Made by a program: the position numbers and the translations under genes. The notes under the pieces are model-generated. The model was not told the DNA's origin. It did not search any database and saw only the letters and a list, made by a program, of their open reading frames with translations. Positions 52,518 to 54,707 of a stretch of 54,707 nt of DNA are shown piece by piece. The DNA comes from Bacteroidales bacterium (lineage in GTDB: Bacteria > Bacteroidota > Bacteroidia > Bacteroidales > UBA932): assembly GCA_017453565.1 (NCBI GenBank), contig JAFTEQ010000018.1, forward strand, positions 1 to 54,707. The letters are read 5' to 3'. Each line of letters opens with the position of its first letter. Position 1 is the stretch's first letter.

Positions 52518-53213
52518 CTAAGGCTTGTAGCCTTTGTCCTCCCAGCGCTCGACGCCGCCCACGCTCTTTTCCCACTCGTGGTTGCGTTCGTCTTTCCACT
52601 TGCCGTTCTGCTCGGTGAGTTCCGTGCCGTCCTCAAGGATAATCTTGCGGGGACCGTCATTGCCTTGCGGGACATAACCGCCTCCGCTCCCGGTGAGATC
52701 CAGCCATTCGCTGGGGATGAAAGCGAAGACAAAGGCCAGGATGGACAGGGTCCCGGCTATGCCGCCGTCCTCGATGACACCGCTGATCCAGCGCATGACG
52801 GAGATCAGGCTCAAGAATCCGATGGCGACGTATGCAAAGTTGATCCCAGGATTATTTGCCCAGGCCCCTACATTGATGATGGCTTTCGCCCCTTTCACGA
52901 TCATCATGCCCAGGAAGGCAATCAGGATCATGGAGACGATAAAGAGGAGCAGCTTGCTGAAGAAAGAGTCAAAGTTGAGGTCGGCCAGGCCGCTGTCGGC
53001 CATGAAGAGAATCAGCCCGTAGACCGAGAAGATGCAACTGTAGATGAACGCATAATGGCGGCGGAGGTACGATTTCTCCGTTTTTGCTTTCTTTCTGAGA
53101 AACCAGAATACGATGGCTGCAACGATAAACGGGGTGGCACCGATAAGTTGGGAGAGGAAGAATCCTCCAACGGCGAGGAGGATGCTCAAGAGCAATTGTT
53201 TGGTTTTTGTCAT
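52518..53213 (-). CDS. Multi-pass membrane protein, function unknown
   Basis: 231 residues with about five transmembrane helices (LLLSILLAVGGFFLSQLIG, PFIVAAIVFWFL, FIYSCIFSVYGLILFMADSG, LLLFIVSMILIAFLGMMIV, FAYVAIGFLSLISVMRWISG, TLSILAFVFAFI). The C-terminal tail is soluble (GGGYVPQGNDGPRKIILEDGTELTEQNGKWKDERNHEWEK). A -7 box, CAAATATA at 53218-53225 read as TATATTTG, ends 4 nt before its ATG, so the mRNA would be essentially leaderless. Convergent with the SDR gene. Confidence 0.7.
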   Translation of the reverse strand: MTKTKQLLLSILLAVGGFFLSQLIGATPFIVAAIVFWFLRKKAKTEKSYLRRHYAFIYSCIFSVYGLILFMADSGLADLNFDSFFSKLLLFIVSMILIAFLGMMIVKGAKAIINVGAWANNPGINFAYVAIGFLSLISVMRWISGVIEDGGIAGTLSILAFVFAFIPSEWLDLTGSGGGYVPQGNDGPRKIILEDGTELTEQNGKWKDERNHEWEKSVGGVERWEDKGYKP

Positions 53214-53217
53214 GAGA

Positions 53218-53225
53218 CAAATATA
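53218..53225 (-). promoter_or_regulatory. -7 box 4 nt ahead of the membrane-protein gene
   Basis: TATATTTG on the minus strand, then TCTC, then ATG at 53213. Confidence 0.6.
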
Positions 53226-53300
53226 AGAATAATCCGGGATTCCGCGGCGCAGCCGGGGGCTGCTTGCGCTATCCCTGGGAGGGGGAGGGCCAACGATCGA

Positions 53301-53334
53301 AGCCTAGCGGCCACGGGCCGCGTTGGGCTTTTTT
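53301..53334 (+). terminator. Terminator-like hairpin on the plus strand, left arm of the inverted repeat
   Basis: AGCC-ta-GCGGCC-acg-GGCCGC-gtt-GGGCT followed by TTTTTT. No plus-strand gene lies just upstream, so it has no evident client and looks like an inverted copy of the tRNA terminator. Confidence 0.5.
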
Positions 53335-53377
53335 GTTATCCGCCCTTGCAAAAGCTCGCTTTTGGCGGGCGGGCAAC

Positions 53378-53404
53378 AAAAATGCCCGGTGCGTTGCACC
53401 AGGC
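53378..53404 (-). terminator. Rho-independent terminator of tRNA-Gly
   Basis: On the minus strand: GCC-t-GGTGC-AAC-GCACC-g-GGC then ATTTTT, starting 11 nt after the tRNA CCA end. Confidence 0.8.
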
Positions 53405-53414
53405 TTCGATTCGT

Positions 53415-53490
53415 TGGAGCGGAAAACGGGATTCGGACCCGCGACCTCAACCTTGGCAAGGTTGCGCTCTACCAACTGAGCTATTTCCGC
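53415..53490 (-). tRNA. tRNA-Gly (anticodon GCC), CCA encoded
   Basis: 76 nt on the minus strand. Acceptor 5' GCGGAAA pairs with 3' TTTCCGC, then discriminator T and an encoded CCA (53417-53415). The D-arm is TAGCTCAGTTGGTAGAGC-like; the anticodon loop TTGCCAA reads GCC. The T-arm is GCGGG-TCCGAAT-CCCGT: the loop has C at position 55 where almost all elongator tRNAs have T. Promoter box TATATTTG (53530-53523, minus) lies upstream. Confidence 0.93.
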
Positions 53491-53522
53491 GATATTTCAA
53501 GGACGTCCCCGAATTGGGACTG

Positions 53523-53530
53523 CAAATATA
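53523..53530 (-). promoter_or_regulatory. -7 box for tRNA-Gly
   Basis: CAAATATA reads TATATTTG on the minus strand, 32 nt before the first tRNA base. Confidence 0.6.
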
Positions 53531-53573
53531 AGGGCATTTTTGGTATTTGCAAAATTTTGCCGCAAAAAATCCA

Positions 53574-53581
53574 TACCTTTG
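53574..53581 (+). promoter_or_regulatory. -7 box for the nitroreductase gene
   Basis: TACCTTTG (TAnnTTTG), 43 nt before ATG 53625. Confidence 0.55.
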
Positions 53582-53624
53582 CCAAGGCACGCGGCAAACA
53601 CGCTGCAGCATAACATTCAAGGCA

Positions 53625-54278
53625 ATGGCAGACAATTATCTGGAAAAAAGGTACGAGGCGGTGTTCGGGGGCGGACGCAAAGACGACCCCGCCACGAAAG
53701 AACGGGCCCGCAGGGCCGCGGGCGTGGAAACGCTTATGCGGCGCAACCGCAGTTATCGCGAGTACGATACGTCCTATGAGGTAAAACGCGCCGAGCTGGA
53801 GGCCATGGTACGGATGAACCGCTATCTCGCAAGCGGACGCAACGCGCAGACGCTGCGGTTCCGGCTGCTCACCAAAGACAGCGGCTCCGACAAACTCCAG
53901 GGCCTCTACAAACTGGGCCGCGCGCTTCCGGAACTGAACCTGCCCCGCAAAGGGGCGGAGCCGCAGGCCTTCATCGTGGTCTGCAGCACCGTCCCCATGG
54001 AGAAGGGCCAGTGGATCGACCTGGGCATCTCCTGCCAGGGCATGCTGCTCAAGGCCGCCGAGATGGGTCTGCAGGGTGTGATTATCCGCAATTTCGTGCC
54101 GGCGCAGGTGCGGGCCGCCCTCGACCTTCCGCTCGAACCGGTCTGCCTCATTGCTGTGGGCAAGGGGCTCGAGAAGATCGAGCTGGTGGACATCTCGGCC
54201 GGGGAAGATTTCAACTATTACCGGCGCGACGGGGTGCACTACGTCCCCAAACTCCGCCTGGAGGACCTGCTCATTTAA
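53625..54278 (+). CDS. Nitroreductase-family FMN protein
   Basis: 217 residues. RRNRSYREYD near residues 39-48 is the FMN-binding RRSxRxY/F-type opening; MVRMNRYLASGRNAQTLRFRLL carries the next FMN contact, DLGISCQGMLLKAAEMGLQGVIIRNF the central helix, and PVCLIAVGKG the last strand. These flavoproteins transfer electrons from NAD(P)H to nitro, quinone or other acceptors. The start at 53625 (MADNYLEKRYE) follows the promoter. Its stop overlaps the clpB stop on the other strand by 4 nt. Confidence 0.9.
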   Translation: MADNYLEKRYEAVFGGGRKDDPATKERARRAAGVETLMRRNRSYREYDTSYEVKRAELEAMVRMNRYLASGRNAQTLRFRLLTKDSGSDKLQGLYKLGRALPELNLPRKGAEPQAFIVVCSTVPMEKGQWIDLGISCQGMLLKAAEMGLQGVIIRNFVPAQVRAALDLPLEPVCLIAVGKGLEKIELVDISAGEDFNYYRRDGVHYVPKLRLEDLLI

Positions 54279-54707
54279 GCATTCCGCAACACCGTGCGGC
54301 CGCCCTCGCTGTCGGCCTCGATGACCGCGTCCTTACGAATCTTCCCTTCCAGGATTTCCCGGGCGAGCAGGTTCACCAACTCCCGCTGGATGAGCCGTTT
54401 CACAGGACGGGCGCCGAACACCGGATCATAGCCGCCGTCGACCATCGCGTCCTCGAAGGCGCGGGTGTACTTCAGGCTGATGCCGCTCTGCTCCAGCTTG
54501 CGCTGCAGGGCATCCATCTGGATGTGCACGATCTGGTGCAGGTCGTCGCGGGTGAGGGCGTCGAAGACCACGGTCTCGTCGATACGGTTGAGGAACTCCG
54601 GCCGCAGACGCAGGCGCAGCTCCTCTTCCTTCAGGTTGGAGGTCATGATGAGGATGGTGTTCTTGAAATCCACCGTACGGCCCTTGTTGTCGGTGAGCCG
54701 GCCGTCG
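54275..54707 (-). CDS. clpB: ATP-dependent chaperone ClpB, C-terminal part (runs off the window)
   Basis: The last 143 or so residues of a Clp/Hsp100 AAA+ protein: DGRLTDNKGRTVDFKNTILIMTSN holds the sensor-1 region, RPEFLNRIDETVVFDALT the arginine-finger segment, and GYDPVFGARPVKRLIQRELVNLLAREILEGK the sensor-2 and small domain. This order and the short basic C-terminus fit ClpB, a disaggregase working with DnaK, rather than ClpA or ClpX. The 5' part lies beyond 54707. Confidence 0.9.
   Translation of the reverse strand, partial: DGRLTDNKGRTVDFKNTILIMTSNLKEEELRLRLRPEFLNRIDETVVFDALTRDDLHQIVHIQMDALQRKLEQSGISLKYTRAFEDAMVDGGYDPVFGARPVKRLIQRELVNLLAREILEGKIRKDAVIEADSEGGRTVLRNA

Larger units (their letters stand above)
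53290..53417. repeat. Long imperfect inverted repeat abutting the tRNA-Gly 3' end
   Basis: Left arm 53290-53345 (CCAACGATCGAAGCCT...CCGCCC) and right arm 53367-53417 match when one is reverse-complemented, apart from a few mismatches and a 7-nt gap; the spacer holds GCAAAAGC-TC-GCTTTTG, which extends the hairpin. The right arm includes the CCA end of the tRNA gene. Each arm contains its own GC hairpin plus T-run, pointing outward on opposite strands. Confidence 0.75.

Noticed and set aside
53290-53417. Phage or integrative-element att sites at tRNA-Gly
   Set aside because: Integration would leave direct repeats of the tRNA 3' end flanking an integrase gene; here the repeat is inverted, only about 130 bp long in total, and no integrase is present.
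1-54707. CRISPR array, insertion sequence or prophage
   Set aside because: No regularly spaced repeats, transposase, integrase or structural phage genes were seen on either strand.

Overview
The window reads as a chromosomal segment of a GC-rich member of the Bacteroidales (phylum Bacteroidota). Many genes are preceded by the Bacteroidota -7 box TAnnTTTG rather than a sigma70 -10 box. Shine-Dalgarno sites are largely absent. The gene content also fits: split transketolase, a DksA-like protein with one cysteine, BACON and DUF5107 proteins, GH105-DUF4861 enzymes, and many signal-peptide or lipoprotein CAZymes. High GC (roughly 60 percent by eye) points to a Rikenellaceae- or Cryptobacteroides-like gut lineage; this placement is inference.

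Layout. 1-53: the 5' end of lepA on the minus strand, with an in-frame TGA. 93-4702: a giant two-catalytic-domain glycosidase and a beta-propeller lipoprotein. 4718-8021: transketolase subunits running into an ECF sigma factor, its probable anti-sigma factor and a Spy/CpxP-like protein, closed by a strong terminator. 8132-11395: a heparinase II/III-like enzyme and two small envelope proteins. 11455-16054: a divergent lactate permease / D-lactate dehydrogenase locus. 16141-23708: housekeeping genes (greA, HIT hydrolase, TlpA-like lipoprotein, tsaB, cvpA, ileS, dksA-like, lspA). 23692-31223: a lipoprotein, a double SGNH esterase, a C69 peptidase, a GH35-like enzyme and a lower-GC patch of envelope genes with an orphan HEYGH fragment. 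31279-32735: a small secreted protein and pheS. 32740-39867: a polysaccharide lyase-GH127 fusion facing two tandem GH105-DUF4861 paralogues. 39978-44995: an MG2-like outer-membrane-associated protein, an unknown protein and a GH5-like enzyme. 45004-50808: a Dcu-type transporter behind a DUF5107-TPR protein, then a beta-helix protein. 50872-54707: a BACON/Big protein, an SDR dehydrogenase, a membrane protein, tRNA-Gly, a nitroreductase and the 3' end of clpB.

How it works together. About ten secreted or lipidated carbohydrate-active proteins are scattered singly or in pairs between housekeeping genes, and no SusC/SusD pair is present. Their likely chemistry (uronate-chain lysis, unsaturated uronyl hydrolysis, arabinofuranosidase, deacetylation, beta-galactosidase/mannanase-like steps) fits attack on acidic plant or mucin-like glycans. 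The lactate and C4-dicarboxylate transporters fit an anaerobic fermentative or fumarate-respiring life. No CRISPR array, phage or insertion sequence was seen. No gene-free stretch exceeds 300 bases.

The most unusual points are: the lepA stop codon; several TAnnTTTG boxes only 4-6 nt from the start codon, suggesting leaderless mRNAs; the PL-GH127 and clan A-clan G fusions; a tRNA-Gly with C at position 55; and a long inverted repeat abutting that tRNA.
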